Source: JAMLIN01 sp964476625 (GTDB lineage Bacteria > Pseudomonadota > Gammaproteobacteria > Burkholderiales > Burkholderiaceae_E). Taken from it: a stretch of DNA of 22,827 bases. The stretch spans positions 1 through 22,827 of the forward strand of contig CAYZBJ010000073.1 of the NCBI GenBank assembly GCA_964476625.1, written 5' to 3'. Positions 16,073 to 22,616 of this stretch are shown here, piece after piece (positions within the stretch are counted from its first letter, which is position 1; each line of letters starts with the position of its first letter). Both the position numbers and the translations under genes were made by a program. A model generated the notes under the pieces. That model made no database searches and was not told the origin of the DNA. It saw nothing but the letters and a program-made list of their open reading frames with translations.

Positions 16073-16677
16073 GCGCCCGCGGATTCGACCCGCAGGCGCC
16101 CGGCTGGCTGTCCGGTGCGCGCCGTTGCCCATCGGCCAACCACGACCGCCGGCCCGCGGGGGAGGTCGACACCGTCGTCATCCACTTCATCAGTCTGCCG
16201 CCCGGGCGTTTCGCGATGGCGACCGTCGAGGATCTTTTCTGCAACCGGCTCGACGCCAGCGCCCATCCGGCCTTCGCCGGGCTCGACGGCCTGCGGGTCT
16301 CGTCGCACTTCCTGGTCGGCCGTCGCGGCGAGCTGGCCCAGTTCGTCTCCTGTGACGAGCGCGCCTGGCATGCCGGCGTCTCGTGCCTGCTCGGGCGACC
16401 GGCCTGCAACGACTTCTCCATCGGGATCGAGATGGTCGGCGACGAGCATCACCGTTTCACCGAACGCCAGTACGCGCGGCTCGCGACCACGGTCGCGGCC
16501 CTGCGCCGCCGCTATCGGCTGCGCTTCGCCGTCGGCCATGCCGACATCGCGCCGGGCCGCAAGATCGACCCGGGGCCGTATTTCGACTGGGCCCGGGTGC
16601 TGGCGCTGCCGGCCTTCGCCGGGCTGGCACGACCCCTGCCCGACGTTGCCGGCGCCATGGGTATTCCGGAACGCTGA
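16069..16677 (+). CDS. ampD: 1,6-anhydro-N-acetylmuramyl-L-alanine amidase AmpD
   Basis: Cytoplasmic zinc amidase that removes the peptide from anhydro-muropeptides during cell-wall recycling; its loss derepresses AmpR-controlled beta-lactamase in species that have that system. 202 residues, Amidase_2 fold. Zinc ligands are H39 (VVIHFISLPPG), H157 (VGHADIAPGRKIDPG) and D167, matching the family's His-His-Asp set. Start: the first in-frame ATG (16216) would delete H39. The only upstream candidate outside pilR's interior is TTG at 16069, overlapping the pilR stop. It gives the usual N-terminus but has no good ribosome site, which suggests translational coupling to pilR. A hairpin 40 bp downstream probably ends the transcript. 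Confidence 0.92.
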   Translation: MSARGFDPQAPGWLSGARRCPSANHDRRPAGEVDTVVIHFISLPPGRFAMATVEDLFCNRLDASAHPAFAGLDGLRVSSHFLVGRRGELAQFVSCDERAWHAGVSCLLGRPACNDFSIGIEMVGDEHHRFTERQYARLATTVAALRRRYRLRFAVGHADIAPGRKIDPGPYFDWARVLALPAFAGLARPLPDVAGAMGIPER

Positions 16678-16717
16678 GTCCGCCTGTCGCGCCCTGGCCG
16701 CGGGCAAGGCCCATGCG

Positions 16718-16740
16718 CCGGACGAAGCAAAATCGTCCGG
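16718..16740 (+). terminator. Hairpin downstream of ampD
   Basis: CCGGACGA (16718-16725), loop AGCAAAA, TCGTCCGG (16733-16740): a perfect 8-bp stem. It is followed by AAAGCGG, not a T run, so it is either a Rho-assisted end or a 3' protective hairpin for the pilSR-ampD transcript. Confidence 0.45.
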
Positions 16741-16851
16741 AAAGCGGCGTCATCGCTGGTCTTTCGTGCCGGCAACCAAGGTGGGCGTGCCTTTGGCGCG
16801 CAATCGTCCGCGCGGCGGGTGACGAACAGGGCGGCAGGCAGCGCGCCGAGG

Positions 16852-16880
16852 TTGATTGCGTACCGAGCCGCCCCTACAAT
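16852..16880 (+). promoter_or_regulatory. Sigma-70 promoter of nrdA
   Basis: TTGATT (16852-16857), 17-bp spacer, TACAAT (16875-16880). The -10 matches consensus at 5 of 6 positions and the -35 at 4 of 6. Predicted start is near 16887, giving a leader of about 190 nt. The -10 lies within NrdR box 1. Confidence 0.7.
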
Positions 16881-16917
16881 TAGCGGTACCGAGCGATCCA
16901 CCCCCTACATCTAGTGC
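16871..16917. promoter_or_regulatory. Tandem NrdR boxes controlling nrdA
   Basis: Box 1 CCCCTACAATTAGCGG (16871-16886) and box 2 CCCCTACATCTAGTGC (16902-16917). Both fit the 16-bp NrdR palindrome (core C-W-A-n-A ... T-W-G) and begin exactly 31 bp apart, about three helical turns, the characteristic spacing for cooperative NrdR binding. Box 1 covers the -10 and box 2 lies at about +15 to +30, as expected for repression of ribonucleotide reductase when dATP is high. The nrdR gene itself is not in the window. Confidence 0.8.
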
Positions 16918-17078
16918 ATCGCACAAGTGCGCCGCATCGAGGGCGCACCGGGCCGGCGGGCCGCTCGGAAAACAAGCAACGACGACTCGCCGACGAGGCA
17001 GGGCGCGGGCAGACCCGCAATTCCAACCCATCGGAACAGCGAGTTCCAGGTACTGATTCCCACCGGAGAACCAACAAG

Positions 17079-20027
17079 ATGCAACGGATCGCCGACCGTC
17101 CGACGACGGTTTCCCATGTGCCTTCCGATCGCAGCGCCGCGGTCACCACCAGCGCCGACGACACCCACTCCGCAGCGATCCGCTACGAGGACTACCGCAT
17201 CATCCGTCGCAACGGGTCGGTCGTGGTCTTCGAGCCCGGCAAGATCTCGATCGCGATGACCAAGGCCTTCCTCGCGGTCAGCGGCGGGCAGGGCGCGGCT
17301 TCGGCGCGGATCCGCAACCTGGTGGAGGACCTCACCGGGAACGTGGTCGGCGCGCTGGTGCGCGGCAAGCCCGGCGGCGCCACCTTCCACATCGAGGATG
17401 TGCAGGACCACGTCGAGCTCGCGCTGATGCGTTCGGGCGAGCATGAAGTCGCCCGCGCCTACGTCCTCTATCGCGAGCGTCGCGCCCAGGAGCGCGCCGC
17501 GGCGCGCGAGAAACAGGCCGCCGCCGGCGTTGCGCCCGCCGCGCCGGTGCTGCACGTCATCGACAACGGCGTCTCGACCCCGCTCGACGAACGGGCGCTG
17601 ACGCAGCTCATCGACGGCGCCTGCGTCGGTCTCGGCGAGCAGATCGATGGCGCGCCGGTGTTGCGCGACACGCTCAAGAACCTCTACGACGGCGTTTCCC
17701 TCGACGAGGTCTACAAGTCGGCGATCCTCTCGGCGCGCGCCCTGATCGAGAAGGATCCGGACTACAGCCTGGTCACCGCCCGGCTGCTGCTGCACACGAT
17801 CCGCCGCGAGGTTCTCGGCGCCGAAGTCGCGCAGTCCGCGATGGGCGAGCGCTACGCCGAGTACTTCCCGGGGTTCATCAAGCGCGGCGTCGAAGCCGGC
17901 CGGCTCGACGAAGCCCTGCTGCAGTACGACCTGGCGCGCATCGGCGCGGCGATCGACGCCGATCGCGACCTGCAATTCTCCTATCTCGGGCTGCAGACGC
18001 TCTACGACCGCTACTTCCTGCATATCGACGAGCGCCGCATCGAGTTGCCGCAGGCCTTCTTCATGCGGGTCGCGATGGGCCTGGCCCTGCAGGAGGTCGA
18101 CCGCGAGGCCCGTGCGATCGAGTTCTACCAGCTGCTCTCGAAGTTCGACTTCATGAGCTCCACGCCGACCCTGTTCAATTCGGGCACCCAGCGTTCGCAG
18201 CTGTCCTCCTGCTACCTGACGACGGTCTCGGACGACCTCGACGGCATCTACGAGGCGATCAAGGAGAACGCGCTGCTGGCCAAGTACGCCGGCGGCCTGG
18301 GCAACGACTGGACGCCGGTGCGCGCGCTGGGCAGCCATATCCGCGGCACCAACGGCAAGAGCCAGGGCGTCGTGCCCTTCCTCAAGGTGGTCAACGACAC
18401 GGCGGTCGCGGTCAACCAGGGCGGCAAGCGCAAGGGCGCGGTCTGCGCCTACCTCGAGACCTGGCATCTCGACATCGAGGAGTTCCTCGAGCTGCGCAAG
18501 AACACCGGCGACGATCGCCGGCGCACCCACGACATGAACACCGCCAACTGGATTCCGGACCTGTTCATGAAGCGGGTCGCCGAGAACGCCGACTGGACGT
18601 TGTTCTCCCCGGCCGACTGCCCCGACCTGCACGACAAGGTCGGCACCGAGTTCGAGGCGGCCTACCTGCGCTACGAGCACAAGGCCGCGAGCGGCGAGCT
18701 GCGCCTGTTCAAGAAGGTCAAGGCGGTCGACCTGTGGCGGCGGATGCTCTCGATGCTGTTCGAGACCGGCCATCCCTGGCTGACCTTCAAGGACCCGTGC
18801 AACCTGCGCTCGCCGCAGCAGCACACCGGCGTGGTCCACAGCTCGAACCTCTGCACCGAGATCACGCTCAACACGAGCGACTCCGAGATCGCGGTGTGCA
18901 ACCTCGGTTCGGTGAACCTGCTCGCGCACCTCAAGCCGTCCGACGATCCAGCGGCCGTCGGTGGCTGGGAGCTCGACCACGACAAGCTGCGTCGCACGAT
19001 CCACACCGCGATGCGGATGCTCGACAACGTCGTCGACATCAACTACTACGCCGTCGGCAAGGCCCGCAACTCCAACCTGCGCCACCGTCCGGTCGGCCTG
19101 GGAGTGATGGGCTTCCAGGATTGCCTGCACCAGATGCGGGTGTCCTACGCCAGCCAGACCGCGGTCGAGTTCGCCGATCGTTCGATGGAGGCGATCTGCT
19201 ACTACGCCTACTGGGCTTCGACCGAGCTCGCCGAGGAACGTGGCCGCTACTCCAGCTTCAAGGGCTCGCTCTGGGACCGGGGGATCATGCCCCGCGATTC
19301 GCTGCAGCTGCTCGAGTCGCACCGCGGCGGCTATCTCGAGGTCGATCAGAGCGAGACCCTCGACTGGCAGGCGCTGCGTGACCGGATCGCCGAGCACGGG
19401 ATGCGCAACTCCAACTGCGTGGCGATCGCGCCGACCGCGACCATCTCCAACATCATCGGCGTGTCGGCCTGCATCGAGCCGACCTACCAGAACCTCTACG
19501 TCAAGTCGAACCTCTCGGGCGAGTTCACCGTGGTCAACCAGTTCCTGGTGCGCGACCTCAAGCGCCTCGGGCTGTGGGACGAAGTGATGGTCTCCGACCT
19601 GAAGTTCTTCGACGGCTCGCTCGCGCGGATCGACCGGATTCCGCCGGAACTGCGCGAGATCTACGCGACCGCCTTCGAAGTCGATCCGACGTGGCTGGTC
19701 GAGGCGGCGTCGCGCCGCCAGAAGTGGATCGACCAGGCGCAGTCCCTGAACATCTACATGGCGGGCGCATCGGGCAAGAAGCTGCACGACACCTACATGC
19801 TCGCGTGGCTGCGTGGACTGAAGACGACCTACTACCTGCGCACGCTCGGCGCCACCAGTGCCGAGAAGTCGACGACCGACAAGATCGGCCAGTTGAATGC
19901 GGTGACGTCCGACGGTATTGCCTCGGGCGGCTTCAGCTACTCGGGTGGCGCGCGTTCGCGCGATGCCGTCGAGGACGCGCCGAAGTTCTGCGCGATCGAC
20001 GATCCGGATTGCGAGGCCTGCCAGTAA
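17079..20027 (+). CDS. nrdA: Class Ia ribonucleoside-diphosphate reductase, alpha subunit, with two ATP-cones
   Basis: Reduces ribonucleoside diphosphates to deoxy forms together with NrdB. At 982 residues it is about 220 longer than E. coli NrdA. An extra N-terminal ATP-cone (about 38-135: YRIIRRNGSVVVFEPGKISIAM) precedes a second, ancestral cone-like region (about 155-245: VIDNGVSTPLDERAL through DPDYSLVTARLLL). This is the arrangement known from Pseudomonas aeruginosa, where the outer cone binds dATP/ATP. Active site: C378 (SQLSSCYL), N590, C592 and E594 (NLCTEI), C607 (AVCNLGSVNL), the radical-relay tyrosines Y918-Y919 (KTTYYLRTLG), and a C-terminal shuttle pair C978/C981 in DCEACQ. Start: ATG with GGAGA 9 bp upstream; the frame extends further upstream but without family similarity. 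nrdB follows after 226 bp. Confidence 0.97.
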   Translation: MQRIADRPTTVSHVPSDRSAAVTTSADDTHSAAIRYEDYRIIRRNGSVVVFEPGKISIAMTKAFLAVSGGQGAASARIRNLVEDLTGNVVGALVRGKPGGATFHIEDVQDHVELALMRSGEHEVARAYVLYRERRAQERAAAREKQAAAGVAPAAPVLHVIDNGVSTPLDERALTQLIDGACVGLGEQIDGAPVLRDTLKNLYDGVSLDEVYKSAILSARALIEKDPDYSLVTARLLLHTIRREVLGAEVAQSAMGERYAEYFPGFIKRGVEAGRLDEALLQYDLARIGAAIDADRDLQFSYLGLQTLYDRYFLHIDERRIELPQAFFMRVAMGLALQEVDREARAIEFYQLLSKFDFMSSTPTLFNSGTQRSQLSSCYLTTVSDDLDGIYEAIKENALLAKYAGGLGNDWTPVRALGSHIRGTNGKSQGVVPFLKVVNDTAVAVNQGGKRKGAVCAYLETWHLDIEEFLELRKNTGDDRRRTHDMNTANWIPDLFMKRVAENADWTLFSPADCPDLHDKVGTEFEAAYLRYEHKAASGELRLFKKVKAVDLWRRMLSMLFETGHPWLTFKDPCNLRSPQQHTGVVHSSNLCTEITLNTSDSEIAVCNLGSVNLLAHLKPSDDPAAVGGWELDHDKLRRTIHTAMRMLDNVVDINYYAVGKARNSNLRHRPVGLGVMGFQDCLHQMRVSYASQTAVEFADRSMEAICYYAYWASTELAEERGRYSSFKGSLWDRGIMPRDSLQLLESHRGGYLEVDQSETLDWQALRDRIAEHGMRNSNCVAIAPTATISNIIGVSACIEPTYQNLYVKSNLSGEFTVVNQFLVRDLKRLGLWDEVMVSDLKFFDGSLARIDRIPPELREIYATAFEVDPTWLVEAASRRQKWIDQAQSLNIYMAGASGKKLHDTYMLAWLRGLKTTYYLRTLGATSAEKSTTDKIGQLNAVTSDGIASGGFSYSGGARSRDAVEDAPKFCAIDDPDCEACQ

Positions 20028-20043
20028 TCGATGCGATCAAAGG

Positions 20044-20063
20044 CGCCGGCAGTAATGCCGGCG
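20044..20063 (+). terminator. Hairpin after nrdA
   Basis: CGCCGGC (20044-20050), loop AGTAAT, GCCGGCG (20057-20063), 7 bp perfect, 17 bp after the nrdA stop. No T run follows, so it may attenuate or stabilise rather than end the nrdA mRNA. Confidence 0.4.
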
Positions 20064-20151
20064 TCGACGATCACGGGTGCGCATCGACGCGCGTTTGTGT
20101 TGCGCGGATGCCAATGCCGACCCGAAAAAGTCAAGGCAGTTGGCCAACTCG

Positions 20152-20180
20152 TTGCACCCGATACACAAGATCCGTAAGAT
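20152..20180 (+). promoter_or_regulatory. Possible nrdB promoter
   Basis: TTGCAC (20152-20157), 17-bp spacer, TAAGAT (20175-20180); a weak-to-moderate match. The 226-bp gap between nrdA and nrdB, the hairpin after nrdA and the local fall in GC content make a separate promoter plausible. Confidence 0.35.
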
Positions 20181-20210
20181 TCCGCCTGTGCATAACAACG
20201 GAATCTCGCG

Positions 20211-20226
20211 TTTCTACAGATAGTTA
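20211..20226. promoter_or_regulatory. Single NrdR-like box upstream of nrdB
   Basis: TTTCTACAGATAGTTA shares the core CTACA..TAG with the two nrdA boxes. It lies 28 bp upstream of the nrdB ATG. No second box is seen 31 bp to either side, so it is weaker evidence than the nrdA pair. Confidence 0.35.
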
Positions 20227-20253
20227 ACGTCAAGTATTAAAGCGAGATTTGAG

Positions 20254-21441
20254 ATGCTGAGCTGGGACGAACCGACCGCACGCCCGAACCTGCCGAGCCC
20301 TGATGCCGGATCGATGGCGCGCCCTGAAGCCCGAACCGCGATTCATGAAGTCGCGAGCACCCGTTCCGCCGTCGCCGCGGCCGGGGAGCGTCGTACCGCC
20401 GACCCGGCGCCGGTCGATACCGGCGAGCGGGTGCGCGTCGAGGACAAGCGCGTCATCAACGGGTCCTCGGACGTCAACCAGCTGGTGCCGTTCAAGTACA
20501 AGTGGGCCTGGGAGAAGTACCTCGCGACCTGCGCGAACCACTGGATGCCGCAGGAAATCAACATGAGCCGCGACATCGAGATGTGGAAGTCGCCCAACGG
20601 GCTCACCGAGGACGAGCGTCGCCTGGTCAAGCGCAATCTCGGCTTCTTCGTGACCGCCGACTCCCTCGCCGCGAACAACATCGTGCTCGGTACCTACCGG
20701 CACATCACCGCACCCGAATGCCGGCAGTTCCTCTTGCGCCAGGCCTTCGAGGAAGCGATCCACACGCACGCCTACCAGTACATCGTCGAGTCCCTCGGCC
20801 TCGACGAAGGCGAGATCTTCAACGCGTACCGCGAGGTCGGGTCGATCCGGGACAAGGACGAGTTCCTGATTCCGTTCATCGAGACCCTGACCGATCCGAA
20901 CTTCCGCACCGGCACCCTCGAATCCGACCAGGCGCTGCTGAAGTCGTTGATCGTTTTCGCCTGCCTGATGGAAGGACTGTTCTTCTACGTCGGCTTCGTG
21001 CAGATCCTCGCGCTCGGGCGGCAGAACAAGATGACCGGCGCGGCCGAGCAGTACCAGTACATCCTGCGCGACGAGTCGATGCACTGCAATTTCGGCATCG
21101 ACCTGATCAACACGATCAAGCTCGAGAATCCGCAGCTCTGGACGCCGGCGTTTCGCGAGGAGATCCGGGCGCTGTTCCAGCAAGCGGTCGAGCTCGAGTA
21201 CGCGTACGCCGAGGACACGATGCCGCGCGGCGTGCTGGGGCTCAACGCACCGATGTTCAAGTCGTACCTGCGCTTCATCGCAAATCGCAGGGCGCAGCAG
21301 ATCGGGCTCGATGCGATGTTCCCGCAGGAAGACAATCCCTTCCCGTGGATGAGCGAGATGATCGACCTGAAGAAGGAACGCAACTTCTTCGAAACGCGGG
21401 TCATCGAATACCAGACGGGCGGTGCCCTGAGCTGGGATTGA
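20254..21441 (+). CDS. nrdB: Class Ia ribonucleotide reductase, beta (radical-generating) subunit
   Basis: Dimetal-oxo protein carrying the tyrosyl radical used by NrdA; 395 residues. Metal ligands are D136 (FVTADSLAANN), E167 and H170 (EEAIHTHAYQYI), E240 (CLMEGLFF), E274 and H277 (RDESMHCNFG), with the radical tyrosine Y174. The spacings 136-167-170-174 and 240-274-277 equal those of E. coli R2 (84-115-118-122, 204-238-241). The first ~60 residues are a low-complexity, probably disordered extension. The C-terminal tail, which docks on NrdA in this family, ends GGALSWD; the N-terminus also begins MLSWDE. Ribosome site is weak (GCGAGATTTGAG). Confidence 0.97.
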   Translation: MLSWDEPTARPNLPSPDAGSMARPEARTAIHEVASTRSAVAAAGERRTADPAPVDTGERVRVEDKRVINGSSDVNQLVPFKYKWAWEKYLATCANHWMPQEINMSRDIEMWKSPNGLTEDERRLVKRNLGFFVTADSLAANNIVLGTYRHITAPECRQFLLRQAFEEAIHTHAYQYIVESLGLDEGEIFNAYREVGSIRDKDEFLIPFIETLTDPNFRTGTLESDQALLKSLIVFACLMEGLFFYVGFVQILALGRQNKMTGAAEQYQYILRDESMHCNFGIDLINTIKLENPQLWTPAFREEIRALFQQAVELEYAYAEDTMPRGVLGLNAPMFKSYLRFIANRRAQQIGLDAMFPQEDNPFPWMSEMIDLKKERNFFETRVIEYQTGGALSWD

Positions 21442-21631
21442 TCACGACCGCGACCCGCAGACAGGACTCGAATTGAGGGCGAACAGGAAACCCGGAACCC
21501 GGATCGGCAACACGAGCGGCCGCGCGCGAAGCGCGGCGCTCTCCGGGACCGCCTCCTTCGTATCGCTCCCGAAGCCGACCGGATGCCTGGCCGGATCCGC
21601 TTCGCGTACCGAATTCATTAGCGTTGGAAAA

Positions 21632-21655
21632 GTTCCCGCGGGAACCGGTTTTCTT
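21632..21655 (+). terminator. Possible nrdB terminator
   Basis: Palindrome GTTCCCGCGGGAAC (21632-21645) then CGGTTTTCTT. The stem can be extended by pairing GAAAA upstream with TTTTC downstream across an unpaired CGG. It is about 190 bp beyond the nrdB stop, so the call is tentative. Confidence 0.4.
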
Positions 21656-21700
21656 GCGCCGATGAATAGCCCGATACCGCTGGAATCGACTGGCGGGCTC

Positions 21701-21721
21701 ATCGGGTTTCCCGATCGTTTT
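21701..21721 (+). terminator. Hairpin plus T run in the H1-like leader (terminator or attenuator)
   Basis: ATCGGG (21701-21706), loop TTT, CCCGAT (21710-21715), then CG and TTTT (21718-21721). It lies only 7 bp upstream of the AAGGAG ribosome site. An earlier CCCGAT (21670-21675) can pair with the same ATCGGG and would prevent this hairpin. Confidence 0.4.
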
Positions 21722-21742
21722 CCATCATAAGGAGTCCTGTCC

Positions 21743-22469
21743 ATGGCTACCGCGAAGAAAGCCGCCAAGAAGCCGGCTGCCAAGAAGCCAGCCGCCAAGA
21801 AGGCCGCCGCCAAGGCGACCAAGAAGCCGGCCGCCAAGCGCGTTGCCGCCAAGAAGGTAGCGGCGAAGAGGCCGGCGGCGAAGAAAGCCGCCGCCAAGAA
21901 GCCGGCTGCCCGCAAGGCTGCGGCGAAGAAGCCGGCGGCTCGCAAGGCCGCGGCGAAGAAACCGGCGGCGAAGAAGGCCGCTGCCCGTAAACCGGCGGCG
22001 AAGAAAGCCGCGGCGAAGAAGCCGGCAGCCCGCAAGGCGGCGGCGAAGAAGCCCGTAGCCCGCAAGGCGGCGAAGAAGCCGGCGGCGAAGAAGGCCGCTG
22101 CCCGCAAACCGGCGGCGAAGAAAGCCGCGGCGAAGAAGCCGGCAGCCCGCAAGGCGGCGGNNNNNNNNNNNNNNNNNNNNNNNNNNNNNNNNNNNNNNNN
22201 NNNNNNNNNNNNNNNNNNNNNNNNNNNNNNNNNNNNNNNNNNNNNNNNNNNNNNNNNNNNCGAAGAAGCCGGCGGCGAAGAAGGCCGCTGCCCGTAAACC
22301 GGCGGCGAAGAAGGCCGCCGCGAAGAAGCCGGCGGCTCGCAAGCCGGCAGCCCGCAAACCGGCGGCGAAGAAGCCGGCGGCCCGCAAGGCTGCAGCCAAG
22401 AAGCCCGCTGCCCGCAAGACGGCAGCCGTCGTCGCGGCCTGGCCGTTTCCGACGAGCAGCAAGCCCTGA
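21743..22469 (+). CDS. Histone H1-like, lysine/alanine-repeat DNA-binding protein (contains assembly gap)
   Basis: A highly basic protein built almost entirely from KKPAAKKAAA and RKPAAKKAAA-type units, resembling the C-terminal tail of eukaryotic H1 and the AlgP/HctB/BpH1-like proteins of proteobacteria. It probably binds DNA non-specifically in the nucleoid. Start ATG has AAGGAG 8 bp upstream. 100 N (22161-22260) interrupt the repeat. With 100 N the frames before and after disagree and a false stop appears, but reading from 22263 the repeat resumes (KKPAAKKAAARKPAAKK) and ends RKTAAVVAAWPFPTSSKP with TGA at 22467-22469. The true gap must therefore be a multiple of three. Near-identical 117-bp blocks start at 21964 and 22081, and a related one at 22271. 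Copy number is unknown. Confidence 0.88.
21964..22160 (+). repeat. 117-bp (39-codon) tandem repeat within the H1-like gene
   Basis: The block beginning GGCGGCGAAGAAGGCCGCTG occurs at 21964 and again at 22081 with a 117-bp period and nearly identical sequence (CCCGTAAACC versus CCCGCAAACC). A third start is at 22271, after the gap. This long-range repeat sits on top of the short AAG-AAG-CCG-GCG pattern and probably caused the assembly to break. Confidence 0.8.
22161..22260. other. Assembly gap (100 N) inside the H1-like gene
   Basis: Exactly 100 N, a conventional placeholder for a gap of unknown size. Both flanks are the same repeat family. Confidence 0.95.
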
Positions 22470-22484
22470 GCGTGTGAACGCCCA

Positions 22485-22529
22485 GGGTTCGTAAGTTGAA
22501 CCCGGGGTTGCCGGCTGCACTGGCAACCC
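22485..22529 (+). other. Two consecutive hairpins 3' of the H1-like gene
   Basis: Hairpin 1: GGGTTC (22485-22490), loop GTAAGTT, GAACCC (22498-22503). Hairpin 2: GGGTTGCC (22505-22512), loop GGCTGCACT, GGCAACCC (22522-22529). Both stems are perfect and lie directly ahead of the intrinsic terminator. They may stabilise the mRNA 3' end or mark a small 3'-UTR-derived RNA. Confidence 0.5.
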
Positions 22530-22540
22530 GACTCGCTTTG

Positions 22541-22573
22541 GTCCCGGGCCCCGCGTGGTCCCGGGACTTTTTT
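22541..22573 (+). terminator. Strong intrinsic terminator of the H1-like gene
   Basis: GTCCCGGG (22541-22548), 11-nt loop, CCCGGGAC (22560-22567), then TTTTTT (22568-22573). A perfect 8-bp GC-rich stem plus six T. It faces the convergent methyltransferase gene and has no T run in the opposite orientation. Confidence 0.88.
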
Positions 22574-22616
22574 GTTCGCAGCAACAGGAGGTCCGCCCTT
22601 GAACGGGTGCGGTCGC

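Larger units (their letters stand above)
16678..17078. other. 401-bp intergenic region ampD-nrdA
   Basis: Holds, in order: an 8-bp hairpin (16718-16740); about 110 bp in which I see no gene or clear signal; a sigma-70 promoter with two NrdR boxes (16852-16917); and a roughly 190-bp transcribed leader ending in a GGAGA ribosome site (17065-17069). The nrdA reading frame stays open upstream of 17079, but that part has no family similarity. Confidence 0.7.
21442..21742. other. 301-bp intergenic region nrdB-H1-like gene
   Basis: Contains the palindrome GTTCCCGCGGGAAC (21632-21645) followed by CGGTTTTCTT, a second hairpin at 21701-21715 with a T run, and a strong ribosome site AAGGAG (21729-21734) for the H1-like gene. 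An open frame at 21473-21730 has no recognisable features. No clear promoter was found, although the H1-like gene is expected to need one. Confidence 0.6.

Noticed and set aside
16914..17078. A longer nrdA start adding 55 residues
   Set aside because: The extension begins inside NrdR box 2 and lacks family similarity; ATG at 17079 has a proper ribosome site.
16911..19787. A 958-residue open frame on the minus strand opposite nrdA
   Set aside because: High GC content keeps the antisense frame open; nrdA on the plus strand has all catalytic residues, and the antisense product has no recognisable motifs and is rich in Arg, Asp and Val as expected of a shadow.
21473..21730. An 85-codon frame upstream of the H1-like gene
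   Set aside because: TTG start, no ribosome site, no recognisable motif, and it spans the leader hairpins; treated as non-coding.
22262..22297. Early stop of the H1-like gene just after the 100-N gap
   Set aside because: The frame there depends on the arbitrary placeholder length; the neighbouring frame continues the Lys-Ala repeat to the family-typical C-terminus.
21743..22469. Horizontal transfer suggested by extreme composition of the Lys-Ala gene
   Set aside because: The bias is explained by the two-residue protein repeat; such genes are native to Burkholderiales.
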